Source of the DNA: Bacteroidales bacterium
GTDB lineage: Bacteria; Bacteroidota; Bacteroidia; Bacteroidales; ML635J-15
Length of the DNA: 9,021 nucleotides
NCBI GenBank assembly: GCA_028696755.1
Contig: JAQVGK010000111.1
Coordinates: 1 to 9,021 of the forward strand
Reading direction: 5' to 3'
Shown: positions 1-5,958 of the stretch, in pieces
How the letters are laid out: every line of letters begins with the position of its first letter
How positions within the stretch are numbered: position 1 is the first letter of the stretch
Notes under the pieces: generated by a model
Database searches by the model: none
Told to the model about the DNA's origin: nothing
Seen by the model: the letters and a program-made list of their open reading frames with translations, nothing else
Program-made: the position numbers and the translations under genes

Positions 1-975
1 CTCAACAACAGAATCAAGTTTTGCCCCGCCAATACCAAAGAACCTAAGATTTCCACCAAATTGTTTCATCAACTTGCGACCAGCTACTGCATTTAGCATT
101 CTTCTAGTAGCAGGAATTTTATAAAGAATTCTGGTTATTTTCTTTGAATTAAAAGTCGGCAAAATTTTATTACGATAAATCTTTTCGATAATCAATGGAA
201 CCGACAGCATAATGCTTGGCTTTACCGCTTGCATTGCAGGCAGCAAAACAGCAGGAGTTGGTAGTTTACGCAAGTAATAAACAGAAGCACCATTATTCAT
301 TGGCAATAACAAACCAAGAGTATTCTCGTATGCGTGCGAAAGTGGCAAGAATGATAAAAACACATCTGACTCAATAATTGGTTGTAAGATAGCACATTGC
401 TGTGTATCAAAACAAAGATTTTTATGTGTAAGCATAACGCCCTTTGATTTACCAGTTGTTCCAGACGTATAAATTATAATTGCTAAGTCTTCCTCTGCAA
501 CAGCGTATTCAACATTAGAGCTAATATTAGAGTCAAACTCATCACATACAGAACTTTTAATTACGGTAAAATCATTTATTCGGATTATTGAGTGTAAAGA
601 ATCTACATTTATGTTTTCTACTTTGTTTTTAAGAATCTCAGCAACAAAAATCATCTTTGTTTCGCTATGATTCAAAATATTTTCAACTTCGTTTTCGTTA
701 AAATCGGGCAAAATTGGCACAACAACAACACCCATTGACACTGCTGCAAAATAAGTAATACCCCAGTTTGGCATATTGTTCGACAAAATTGCAATTTTAT
801 CGCCAGGAACAATTCCAAAACGTTCTAGATTTGCCTTTACATTTGTCACTTTTTCCTTTACCTCATTATAAGATAAAGCTTTTTCATCAGAAAAGCCCAG
901 AAAAGGATTTGCAGAATATTTCTCAAATGAGCGTTTTAAAAGAAAGGGAATAGTTAACTTCAAGTTTGCTTCCAT
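1..975 (-). CDS. AMP-dependent long-chain fatty acid--CoA ligase, N-terminal 325 residues (C-terminus beyond window)
   Basis: Partial gene, open at base 1, starting at ATG 975-973. I translated it by hand; the frame is uninterrupted for 325 codons. The product is a member of the ANL (acyl-CoA synthetase) superfamily, which activates a fatty acid with ATP to an acyl-adenylate and passes it to CoA. The diagnostic P-loop YTSGTTGKSKG lies at residues 169-179. Downstream come the SFLPLSHAYE-type segment seen in long-chain ligases and, near the window edge, FFGIGGAKLD, which matches the adenine-binding GGA(P/K)L region. There is no signal peptide, so a cytoplasmic or membrane-associated enzyme is expected. 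Full-length relatives are about 550-600 residues, so roughly 230 residues including the mobile C-terminal domain are missing. It is divergent from the tRNA-Asp gene. Chain length of the substrate cannot be judged from this part. The family call is secure; the exact substrate is inference. Confidence 0.93.
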   Translation of the reverse strand, partial: MEANLKLTIPFLLKRSFEKYSANPFLGFSDEKALSYNEVKEKVTNVKANLERFGIVPGDKIAILSNNMPNWGITYFAAVSMGVVVVPILPDFNENEVENILNHSETKMIFVAEILKNKVENINVDSLHSIIRINDFTVIKSSVCDEFDSNISSNVEYAVAEEDLAIIIYTSGTTGKSKGVMLTHKNLCFDTQQCAILQPIIESDVFLSFLPLSHAYENTLGLLLPMNNGASVYYLRKLPTPAVLLPAMQAVKPSIMLSVPLIIEKIYRNKILPTFNSKKITRILYKIPATRRMLNAVAGRKLMKQFGGNLRFFGIGGAKLDSVVE

Positions 976-998
976 TTATTAATATTAAGTTGCAAAAT

Positions 999-1016
999 TA
1001 ACTTATTTTTAAGTTA
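999..1016. repeat. Perfect 7-bp inverted repeat upstream of the acyl-CoA ligase gene
   Basis: The sequence reads TAACTTA, four T, then TAAGTTA, so both arms pair perfectly. It lies 24 bp upstream of the ligase start codon and touches a TAATTTTG box on the minus strand (1000-993) that resembles the Bacteroidota -7 element. It could be a regulator-binding site or a short hairpin in the 5' leader. It is also within what AT-rich DNA produces by chance, so a functional role is only inferred. Confidence 0.35.
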
Positions 1017-1234
1017 TATGTTTTATTTCAGATTATAAACTATACCAAAGCACAAATATTATGTGTCTATCTACATAAAAACGGAGATTGATAATACTAT
1101 GTAAAAAACCTCTTCGTTTTGGTATTGACCAGTCTTCAGCAAAATACTAGTAAAAAACAACAACCTGATTTACAGCACTTTACAAACAATGCATTATGGA
1201 AAATAAAAAATATTTACTTTTTTTTCAAAAAACA

Positions 1235-1266
1235 TTTGGCAGATTCAAAATACTGCTCTATATTTG
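1235..1266 (+). promoter_or_regulatory. Bacteroidota-type promoter of the tRNA-Asp gene
   Basis: TTTG at 1235-1238 and TATATTTG at 1259-1266 are separated by 20 bp. This matches the known Bacteroidota primary-sigma consensus of -33 TTTG and -7 TAnnTTTG. The expected transcription start is at about 1271-1274, a few bases before the mature tRNA 5' end at 1279, so only a very short leader would need removal. The match and its position directly before a stable-RNA gene make this the best promoter call in the window. Confidence 0.8.
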
Positions 1267-1278
1267 CACCCGATTTAA

Positions 1279-1352
1279 GGATTGGTAGTTCAGTTGGTTA
1301 GAATACCGGCCTGTCACGCCGGGGGTCGCGGGTTCGAGTCCCGTCCAGTCCG
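1279..1352 (+). tRNA. tRNA-Asp (anticodon GUC)
   Basis: A complete cloverleaf can be folded by eye. The acceptor arms are 1279-1285 (GGATTGG) and 1345-1351 (CCAGTCC), with one G-U pair. The D-arm has GTTC/GAAT. The anticodon stem CCGGC/GCCGG (1306-1310 and 1318-1322) encloses the loop CTGTCAC, with anticodon GTC at 1313-1315. The T stem is 1328-1332/1340-1344 around a TTCGAGT loop, and the discriminator is G at 1352. The 3' CCA is not encoded (CAA follows) and must be added by CCA-adding enzyme. The gene is transcribed alone from its own promoter and followed at once by a terminator hairpin. It decodes both Asp codons, GAC and GAU. Confidence 0.97.
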
Positions 1353-1355
1353 CAA

Positions 1356-1383
1356 GAAGCTCACAAAATTGTGGGCTTTTTTG
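1356..1383 (+). terminator. Intrinsic terminator of the tRNA-Asp gene
   Basis: A 9-bp stem is formed by 1357-1365 and 1370-1378 (AAGCTCACA pairing with TGTGGGCTT, one G-U wobble) around an AAAT loop, and the T run continues to 1382. It begins four bases after the tRNA discriminator. It lies just upstream of the DUF2752 gene, so that operon either has an unrecognised promoter or is transcribed by read-through. Confidence 0.85.
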
Positions 1384-1406
1384 TTATTTATAAACTTTTA
1401 TTGAAG

Positions 1407-1694
1407 ATGATCGAGTGGCTAGAACGGAATATGATACCCTGCCCAATTCACAAATTCATGGGAATAGAATGTCCAGGCTGTGGGATGCAGAGATCAATCA
1501 TCGAGTTACTTAAAGGGAATATTATTGAAAGCATATATGCTTATCCAGCATTGTTGCCAATTTTCATAATGCTAATTTATTTAATCCTACATCTAAAATT
1601 TCAATTTAAAAATGGTGCATTAATTTTGAAATATTTTTTCATCGTAAATTCAATTATAGTATCTTTGAACTATCTGTTAAAGCTTATATTTTAA
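1407..1694 (+). CDS. DUF2752 family small membrane protein
   Basis: Encodes 95 residues from ATG 1407. It matches the DUF2752 pattern: Cys-Pro at 12-13, then GIECPGCGMQRS at 19-30 and a leucine-rich ELLKGN. Two hydrophobic segments follow (about 44-63 and 71-93), so it is a small inner-membrane protein with a cysteine-rich head (Cys12, Cys22, Cys25). The function of the family is unknown; the CPGC pair suggests metal or thiol chemistry, which is inference. An in-frame GTG at 1371 would add 12 residues, but it lies inside the tRNA terminator hairpin, so I prefer 1407. The next gene starts 6 bp after the stop, which suggests co-transcription with the CCC-motif protein. Confidence 0.85.
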   Translation: MIEWLERNMIPCPIHKFMGIECPGCGMQRSIIELLKGNIIESIYAYPALLPIFIMLIYLILHLKFQFKNGALILKYFFIVNSIIVSLNYLLKLIF

Positions 1695-1700
1695 TTAATT

Positions 1701-2282
1701 ATGGACAATAACGACAACTGGTTAAATCAAAATCCTTCCGAAAAAAAACAATCGGACATATCGTCAATACCAGAGATTAACACTATTCCAGATATACCTG
1801 GACAAGATCAACACAATCAAAAACATGATTTTGTTGCAAATAACAATAACAATCCAGTTAATGATTATCAACAGCAAGATTTTTCGAAGCAACAAAACAC
1901 GCATAATAATTCAAATACTAGTTCAAGAACAAATGCATACTCGGGCATTCGACTACACATTCCAAATTCTGGTGGAATCCTAAGTCTAGGTATTTTGTCA
2001 ATATTGAGTATATGTTGTTGCGGGGGATTTGTCGCGCCTATTTTGTCAATAATTGCTTTGGTGATGGCCTCGAGTTCAATGAAAGTTTACAATCAAAATC
2101 CAGACTATTACACGCTCACATCATTAAACAACCTAAAAGCTGGAAAAATCACTGCGATTATTGGCTTAGTTTTGGCCGGTTTCTTTTTATTGTATATTCT
2201 TTTTGTTTATACCATGGGCAACTTAAACATGAACGACATTAACGAAACTATTAACGAAAGCTGGAACGGAACAGGATATTAA
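1701..2282 (+). CDS. CCC-motif membrane protein (DUF4190/CD225-like topology)
   Basis: A 193-residue protein in two parts. Residues 1-90 are hydrophilic, low-complexity and rich in Asn, Gln, Asp and Ser, probably disordered and cytoplasmic. Residues 93-172 form two hydrophobic segments: the first contains three consecutive cysteines (105-107) and ends in a short polar loop with YYTLTSLNNLKAGK, and the second (about 149-172) follows a Gly-Lys turn. This is the layout of the 'CCC motif membrane protein' family common in Bacteroidota. It resembles DUF4190 and dispanin-like proteins, in which cysteines next to the membrane may be lipidated; that is inference here. The function is not known. Its stop codon TAA overlaps the ATG of the acyl-CoA reductase gene by one base, so translational coupling is likely. 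Confidence 0.8.
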   Translation: MDNNDNWLNQNPSEKKQSDISSIPEINTIPDIPGQDQHNQKHDFVANNNNNPVNDYQQQDFSKQQNTHNNSNTSSRTNAYSGIRLHIPNSGGILSLGILSILSICCCGGFVAPILSIIALVMASSSMKVYNQNPDYYTLTSLNNLKAGKITAIIGLVLAGFFLLYILFVYTMGNLNMNDINETINESWNGTGY

Positions 2283-3307
2283 TGAAACTTACAGAAAGAA
2301 TAGAAGTAATTTGTCGACTTGGAAATGAGTTGCAAGAGATATTAAACTCTGAGAATTCTTACAATTTTCCTAGATTTGACATTGTTTCCCAACATAACCC
2401 TTGGTTTACCAAAGATTTTGTAAAAATTTCGATTAAGACTTGGGCAGATTTGCTTCAATTTGATAATATTGAATCATGGTTAAAAAAATATCCTATCAAA
2501 AATGAAACAATAGATAAAACTCTCGGCATTATAATGGCTGGCAATATTCCAATGGTTGGAATGCACGATCTTGTTTGTGGCTTTGCATGTGGATTAAAAA
2601 TGATAATAAAGCTATCATCAAAAGATTATATCTTAATGCAGTGGGTTATTGACAGGCTCAACGAACATTCAAAAGTGTTTTCATATTGTATCGAAGTTAG
2701 CGAATCGCCACTAAAAAACCTTGATGCAATTATTGCTACTGGAGGAAACAATTCTAATAGGTACTTCGAATACTATTTTGCCTCGATTCCAAATATTTTA
2801 AGAAGAAACAGAAGCTCTGTTGCTATTTTAACAGGAGATGAAACAGAAATTGAACTTGATTTGCTAGCAGATGATATTTTATTGTATTTTGGATTGGGCT
2901 GTAGAAACGTTTCAAAGATCTATGTTCCAAAATATTACGATTTCGAGAAATTCATTAAAGCTTGTGCAAAATTTAACAATCTTAGTCTATGTTTTAAATA
3001 TGCTAATAATCTCGATTATCAGCTAGCTGTACTTTCGATGAACAGAACACCTTTTATTAATACAGGAAATATCTTTATGGTTGAGAATGAATCACTTAGC
3101 GCACCTGTTGCTGTTTTAAATTATGAGTTTTATCAAAACAGTGAAAAAGTTTTCAACGAACTTGAAAAAAACCACAAAGAATTACAATGTATTGTTACAA
3201 AATTCGATAATATTGCAAATAGAATCAAATTTGGGCAAACACAATATCCTAAGCTTGATAATTATGCAGACAATATTGACACAATTAAATTTTTAACCGA
3301 ATTATAA
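2282..3307 (+). CDS. Acyl-CoA reductase (LuxC family, short Bacteroidota form)
   Basis: A 341-residue protein of the LuxC/acyl-CoA reductase family, in the aldehyde dehydrogenase fold superfamily. These enzymes reduce an acyl-CoA or acyl-enzyme thioester to an aldehyde with NAD(P)H. Visible family blocks are IIMAGNIPMVGMHD (83-96), KLSSKD (110-115), ATGGNNSNRYFEYYF (152-166), RNRSSVAIL (175-183) and YFGLGCRNVSKIYVP (202-216). Cys207 in the last block is the likely nucleophile that forms the acyl-enzyme. There is no signal peptide. The protein is shorter than LuxC from luminous bacteria (about 480 residues) but close to the size I associate with Bacteroidota members. No LuxE-type acyl-protein synthetase or luciferase gene is nearby, so bioluminescence is not implied. 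The natural substrate is unknown. The start overlaps the previous stop as TAATG, and the next gene begins after a 1-bp gap. Confidence 0.87.
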   Translation: MKLTERIEVICRLGNELQEILNSENSYNFPRFDIVSQHNPWFTKDFVKISIKTWADLLQFDNIESWLKKYPIKNETIDKTLGIIMAGNIPMVGMHDLVCGFACGLKMIIKLSSKDYILMQWVIDRLNEHSKVFSYCIEVSESPLKNLDAIIATGGNNSNRYFEYYFASIPNILRRNRSSVAILTGDETEIELDLLADDILLYFGLGCRNVSKIYVPKYYDFEKFIKACAKFNNLSLCFKYANNLDYQLAVLSMNRTPFINTGNIFMVENESLSAPVAVLNYEFYQNSEKVFNELEKNHKELQCIVTKFDNIANRIKFGQTQYPKLDNYADNIDTIKFLTEL

Positions 3308-3308
3308 A

Positions 3309-3830
3309 ATGATTATCAAATACAGATTAATATCAGGCGAAAATGATGATTTCGTAAGAGATATAGAAATTCATGACGATTCAACTTTTATGGATTTTCA
3401 TCTTGCCATACAAGCAGCGTGTGATTATGACTCAAGTCTTCTTAGCACATTTTACCTCTCTGATAAAGACTGGAATAAACTCGATGAAATTGTTTTAGAC
3501 CGCATTGACATTGAGTCTCAAGCCGATGCTTTGTTAATGGAAGAAACACAACTCGATCATTTCAACCCTCTTCCAGGACAAAGGTATATCTACATTTTCG
3601 ATTTTTTCTCGGTCAGAGCATTTTTCATAGAAATTGTTAATATTCGCAAATCGAGCAAAGACGATGTACATTTAGAATTCCCAATTTGTACACTATCTCA
3701 CGGAAAAGCACCAAAGCAGATTTTTGTCGATGATATAAATGATAATGATTTTGACGATTTCGACAGTTTTGATGAGGACATTGATGATGACGATATAAGC
3801 TTTGACAATATTGAAAATTACGATATTTGA
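3309..3830 (+). CDS. Plasmid pRiA4b ORF-3-like / 'IS1096 passenger TnpR' family protein with acidic tail
   Basis: A 173-residue protein. Residues 1-135 resemble the pRiA4b ORF-3-like domain (Pfam PF07929): an opening beta strand YRLISG, the FMDFHLAIQAACDYDSS block (27-43) and LPGQRYIYIFDF (88-99), followed by beta segments. Residues 141-173 are extremely acidic, with 17 Asp/Glu in 33 positions and no Lys or Arg. Database names for this family mention IS1096 or plasmids, but no transposase, inverted repeats or plasmid genes are present, so it is not evidence of a mobile element. The molecular function is unknown. The gene starts 1 bp after the acyl-CoA reductase stop, and its TGA overlaps the miaA ATG by one base, so it appears translationally coupled to both neighbours. 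Proximity to miaA in Bacteroidota is something I recall but did not verify. Confidence 0.78.
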   Translation: MIIKYRLISGENDDFVRDIEIHDDSTFMDFHLAIQAACDYDSSLLSTFYLSDKDWNKLDEIVLDRIDIESQADALLMEETQLDHFNPLPGQRYIYIFDFFSVRAFFIEIVNIRKSSKDDVHLEFPICTLSHGKAPKQIFVDDINDNDFDDFDSFDEDIDDDDISFDNIENYDI

Positions 3831-4747
3831 TGCCTCCTAAAAAATATCTGGTTATACTATTTGGCCCAACAGGAGTTGGAAAAACTGACCTAAGCATCGA
3901 ACTTGCAAAGCATTTTGAAGCCGAAATATTTTCTTGCGACTCTCGACAAATTTACAAAGAGCTAAATATTGGAGTTGCCAAACCAGACCCTGAACAATTA
4001 AAATCAGTTAGGCATCATTTCATTGATTACGTCTCTGTTCACGAACATTATAGTATCTACCAATACGAAGCCGATTCAATAAAAGCTCTTGATGAATATT
4101 TTAAGTCTAAAGATATTGCATTTATGGTTGGAGGCTCCGGGCTTTATATTGATGCTGTAATTAATGGTGTCGATGAGATGCCCGATCCAGATCCCGAAAT
4201 CAGAAAAAATCTTAACGATTTATTTAATAGAAATGGTTTAGAAGCATTAAGATTCGAACTAAAAAAACATGATCCTGTTTATTACGAGCAAGTAGATTTA
4301 AAGAATCCACAGAGAATAATAAGAGCATTGGAGATGTTCTACTTAACAGGAAAACCTTTCTCCGAATTCAGAAAAAATCATAATGTAAAAAGAAGTTTTG
4401 ACATAATAAAAATTGGCATAGATTTAGATAGGGAAAAACTTTATCATCGGATAAATCTAAGAGTTGATAATATGATTTCGGATGGATTGGTGCAAGAGGC
4501 TTATGATTTATATCATATAAAAAATCTGACAGCGCTTAAAACAATTGGTTACCGCGAACTGTTTGATTACATTGAAAAAAAATGTTCTTTGGAAGATGCA
4601 ATTGAGCTAATTAAAAAAAATACCAGAAATTATGCAAAACGTCAGTTAACATGGTTTAGAAGGTATTCGGACACGAATTGGTTTAGTCCTGGACAAAAAA
4701 CAGAAATTATAAATTTTTTAAACGAAAAAGTAAATAATAACAAATAA
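3830..4747 (+). CDS. miaA: tRNA dimethylallyltransferase MiaA
   Basis: Encodes 305 residues from ATG 3830 (a TTG one codon earlier is possible but less likely). MiaA transfers dimethylallyl from DMAPP to N6 of A37 in tRNAs that read codons beginning with U, the first step to i6A/ms2i6A. All landmarks are present: P-loop GPTGVGKT (12-19), CDSRQIYKELNIGVAKP (36-52) with the Asp-Ser-Arg substrate-binding residues, GGSGLYIDA (101-109), NPQRIIRALE, LKTIGYRELFDY and the C-terminal NYAKRQLTWFRR block that contacts tRNA. Length is normal for the family. It overlaps the upstream TGA by one base (TGATG) and is followed after 10 bp by the thioredoxin gene, so it sits inside an operon. It is a cytoplasmic enzyme and this is the most certain functional call among the plus-strand proteins. 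Confidence 0.97.
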   Translation: MPPKKYLVILFGPTGVGKTDLSIELAKHFEAEIFSCDSRQIYKELNIGVAKPDPEQLKSVRHHFIDYVSVHEHYSIYQYEADSIKALDEYFKSKDIAFMVGGSGLYIDAVINGVDEMPDPDPEIRKNLNDLFNRNGLEALRFELKKHDPVYYEQVDLKNPQRIIRALEMFYLTGKPFSEFRKNHNVKRSFDIIKIGIDLDREKLYHRINLRVDNMISDGLVQEAYDLYHIKNLTALKTIGYRELFDYIEKKCSLEDAIELIKKNTRNYAKRQLTWFRRYSDTNWFSPGQKTEIINFLNEKVNNNK

Positions 4748-4757
4748 AATAAATACT

Positions 4758-5162
4758 ATGAAAAAAATGATTTTAGCATTTATAATGCTTGCGGCAACAG
4801 GAGTTTTTTTAAGCACATCAGCAGTTGCTCAGGATGCTGCTCAATCCAACATTAAAACTTTAACTGAAGCAAATTTTAAATCAGAAATTAAAAGCGGGAT
4901 ACATCTTGTTGATTTTTATGCAGATTGGTGCCGCCCATGTAAGATGATGAAACCAGTTTTAGAAGAGTTTGCAGGTGAATATAAATCAAAGGTAACTGTG
5001 TCGGCTGTTAATACCGACTATAATAAAACGCTTTCGTCGCAGTACAACATCTCAGGTATTCCATGTTTAATTGTTTTTAAAGATGGTAAAGAAGTGAAAA
5101 GAATTGTTGGTTATCACGACAAAGCCCAACTACTTTCAAAAATGGCTGAATATATATACTAG
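4758..5162 (+). CDS. Exported thioredoxin-fold protein (WCRPC active site)
   Basis: A 134-residue protein with an N-terminal signal peptide: KK followed by a hydrophobic stretch 4-20, with probable cleavage after Ala-Val-Ala at 24. The mature part is a single thioredoxin domain: VDFYADWCRPCKMMKP (51-66) with redox cysteines 58 and 61, and the cis-proline at 102 in SGIPC. Standard thioredoxins have WCGPC and GIPT; here Gly becomes Arg in the active site, and an extra Cys103 directly follows the cis-proline. It lacks the lipoprotein Cys and the larger insert typical of TlpA/ResA proteins. It is likely a periplasmic disulfide reductase or oxidase; its partner is unknown. It is the last gene of the plus-strand run, 10 bp after miaA. 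Its TAG stop lies inside the palindrome CTAG, which also supplies the stop of the convergent gene. No terminator hairpin was seen after it. Confidence 0.9.
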   Translation: MKKMILAFIMLAATGVFLSTSAVAQDAAQSNIKTLTEANFKSEIKSGIHLVDFYADWCRPCKMMKPVLEEFAGEYKSKVTVSAVNTDYNKTLSSQYNISGIPCLIVFKDGKEVKRIVGYHDKAQLLSKMAEYIY

Positions 5163-5884
5163 CCTAAGTTTATACTCATTAGCTTTTCACACTCGATTAA
5201 AGCTTCGGGTTTTCCAAGATCTAACATAACATTATTATCGTGAACCCAGCCTCCAATAGGTTGGGTTTTTGCAATTTCGAGAAGTTCTGGAATAATAGTA
5301 AAGGCTCCCTCCTTTTGCATCAAATCAAAAATCGCATAATTAAAGACATAAATCCCGCTAAATGCCATTTCGTCATATTTAGACTTTGGTATTGCAATAA
5401 TTTCCGAATTAGTTTTGTAAGATTTCCAACCACATAACTGCAGATTTTCATCAAAAAGAAGATAATTTGTACTTTTGCGATGTTTCACCGCCATTGTTAC
5501 TACATTGCCTGAATTAATATGATCCGAATACAATTGATTTAAATCAATATCAGAATATATATCCACATTATGAAGAATAAAATTGTCGCCAGGATTGAAA
5601 TACTTTTTAACATTTTTTAATCCGCCACCCGTGTTTAGAAGCAAATCCGATTCGTCAGAAACTTGAATTTCGATACCAAAATCATGGCTTTTAACAAATT
5701 CGATAATCTGATCGGCAAAATGATGAACATTTATAACAATGTAGTTTACACCATATTTAACAAGATTCTCAATTTGCATTTGGAGCATAGGTTTTCCAGC
5801 AACTTCTACCAAAGCTTTTGGACGATCGTTTGTAAACGGAGCTAGCCTAGTACCGAGACCAGCTGCAAAAATCATTGCTTTCAT
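5159..5884 (-). CDS. Sugar-1-phosphate nucleotidyltransferase (MurU / mannose-1-phosphate guanylyltransferase-like)
   Basis: Encodes 241 residues from ATG 5884, which gives the family's usual MKAMIFAAG opening; an upstream in-frame ATG at 5890 would add Met-Ile. The GT-A nucleotidyltransferase signature AAGLGTRLAPFTNDRPKAL (7-25) binds the NTP, with Arg13 and Lys23 as key residues. NTGGGLK (84-90) and HNVDIY (105-110) follow, the latter containing the metal-binding Asp. Size and the LNTGGG motif fit MurU (MurNAc-1-phosphate uridylyltransferase of the peptidoglycan-recycling bypass) and short mannose- or heptose-phosphate nucleotidyltransferases; the nucleotide and sugar cannot be fixed from sequence alone. 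The AmgK-type kinase that often accompanies murU is not adjacent. It is cytoplasmic. The gene is isolated: a strong terminator lies upstream, separating it from the decarboxylase operon, and a convergent gene shares its stop region. No clear promoter was found in the short gap. Confidence 0.85.
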   Translation of the reverse strand: MKAMIFAAGLGTRLAPFTNDRPKALVEVAGKPMLQMQIENLVKYGVNYIVINVHHFADQIIEFVKSHDFGIEIQVSDESDLLLNTGGGLKNVKKYFNPGDNFILHNVDIYSDIDLNQLYSDHINSGNVVTMAVKHRKSTNYLLFDENLQLCGWKSYKTNSEIIAIPKSKYDEMAFSGIYVFNYAIFDLMQKEGAFTIIPELLEIAKTQPIGGWVHDNNVMLDLGKPEALIECEKLMSINLG

Positions 5885-5910
5885 AATCATAATTTTCGGA
5901 GATAAAGATA

Positions 5911-5939
5911 AAAAAAATGCCCCGAAACCGAGGCATTTT
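5911..5939 (-). terminator. Intrinsic terminator of the decarboxylase operon
   Basis: Read on the minus strand, AAAATGCC (5939-5932) pairs with GGCATTTT (5921-5914). Three further inner pairs (one U-G wobble, then C-G and G-C) close a GTTT loop, giving an 11-bp stem. A run of seven T follows (5917-5911), partly inside the stem. It lies 19 bases after the OadB stop codon and ends about 26 bases before the nucleotidyltransferase start, so it separates the two transcription units. Confidence 0.88.
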
Positions 5940-5958
5940 AATTTTAAAATATTTAATT

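Larger units (their letters stand above)
976..1278. other. AT-rich divergent intergenic region
   Basis: About 300 bases lie between the ligase start (minus strand) and the tRNA-Asp gene (plus strand). They are very AT-rich and have no convincing coding frame: the only sizeable open frame, at about 1119-1301, runs into the tRNA. What I can support here is the tRNA promoter at the right end, an inverted repeat at 999-1016, and a lone TAnnTTTG-like box (TAATTTTG read on the minus strand, 1000-993) that lacks a matching -33 TTTG at the usual spacing. I see nothing recognisable in 1030-1230. Confidence 0.6.

Noticed and set aside
768..953. Plus-strand open frame opposite the acyl-CoA ligase
   Set aside because: The minus strand encodes a clear ANL-family protein through the whole region; this is an antisense shadow.
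1119..1301. Plus-strand open frame of 60 codons before the tRNA
   Set aside because: It runs into the tRNA-Asp gene, has no recognisable domain and consists of AT-rich intergenic sequence with the tRNA promoter inside it.
1279..1352. tRNA-Asp as an integration site for a mobile island
   Set aside because: I found no repeat of the tRNA 3' end elsewhere in the window and no integrase gene; flanking genes look like ordinary chromosome.
2012..2242. Plus-strand open frame inside the CCC-motif gene
   Set aside because: It is in another frame of a well-supported gene and shows no family features.
2282..3307. Bioluminescence (lux) gene because of LuxC similarity
   Set aside because: No luxA, luxB, luxD or luxE-like genes are present, and short LuxC-family reductases occur in non-luminous Bacteroidota.
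3827..3829. TTG as start of miaA
   Set aside because: The next codon is ATG, giving the common 1-bp overlap with the upstream TGA; ATG 3830 is preferred.
3309..3830. Mobile element suggested by the 'IS1096 passenger TnpR' family name
   Set aside because: No transposase or resolvase catalytic motifs, terminal inverted repeats or target duplications are visible; the gene is embedded in a tight operon.
3637..3897. Minus-strand open frame across the pRiA4b-like gene and the miaA start
   Set aside because: It is antisense to two coupled genes; the composition reflects the GAT-rich tail and P-loop codons read backwards.
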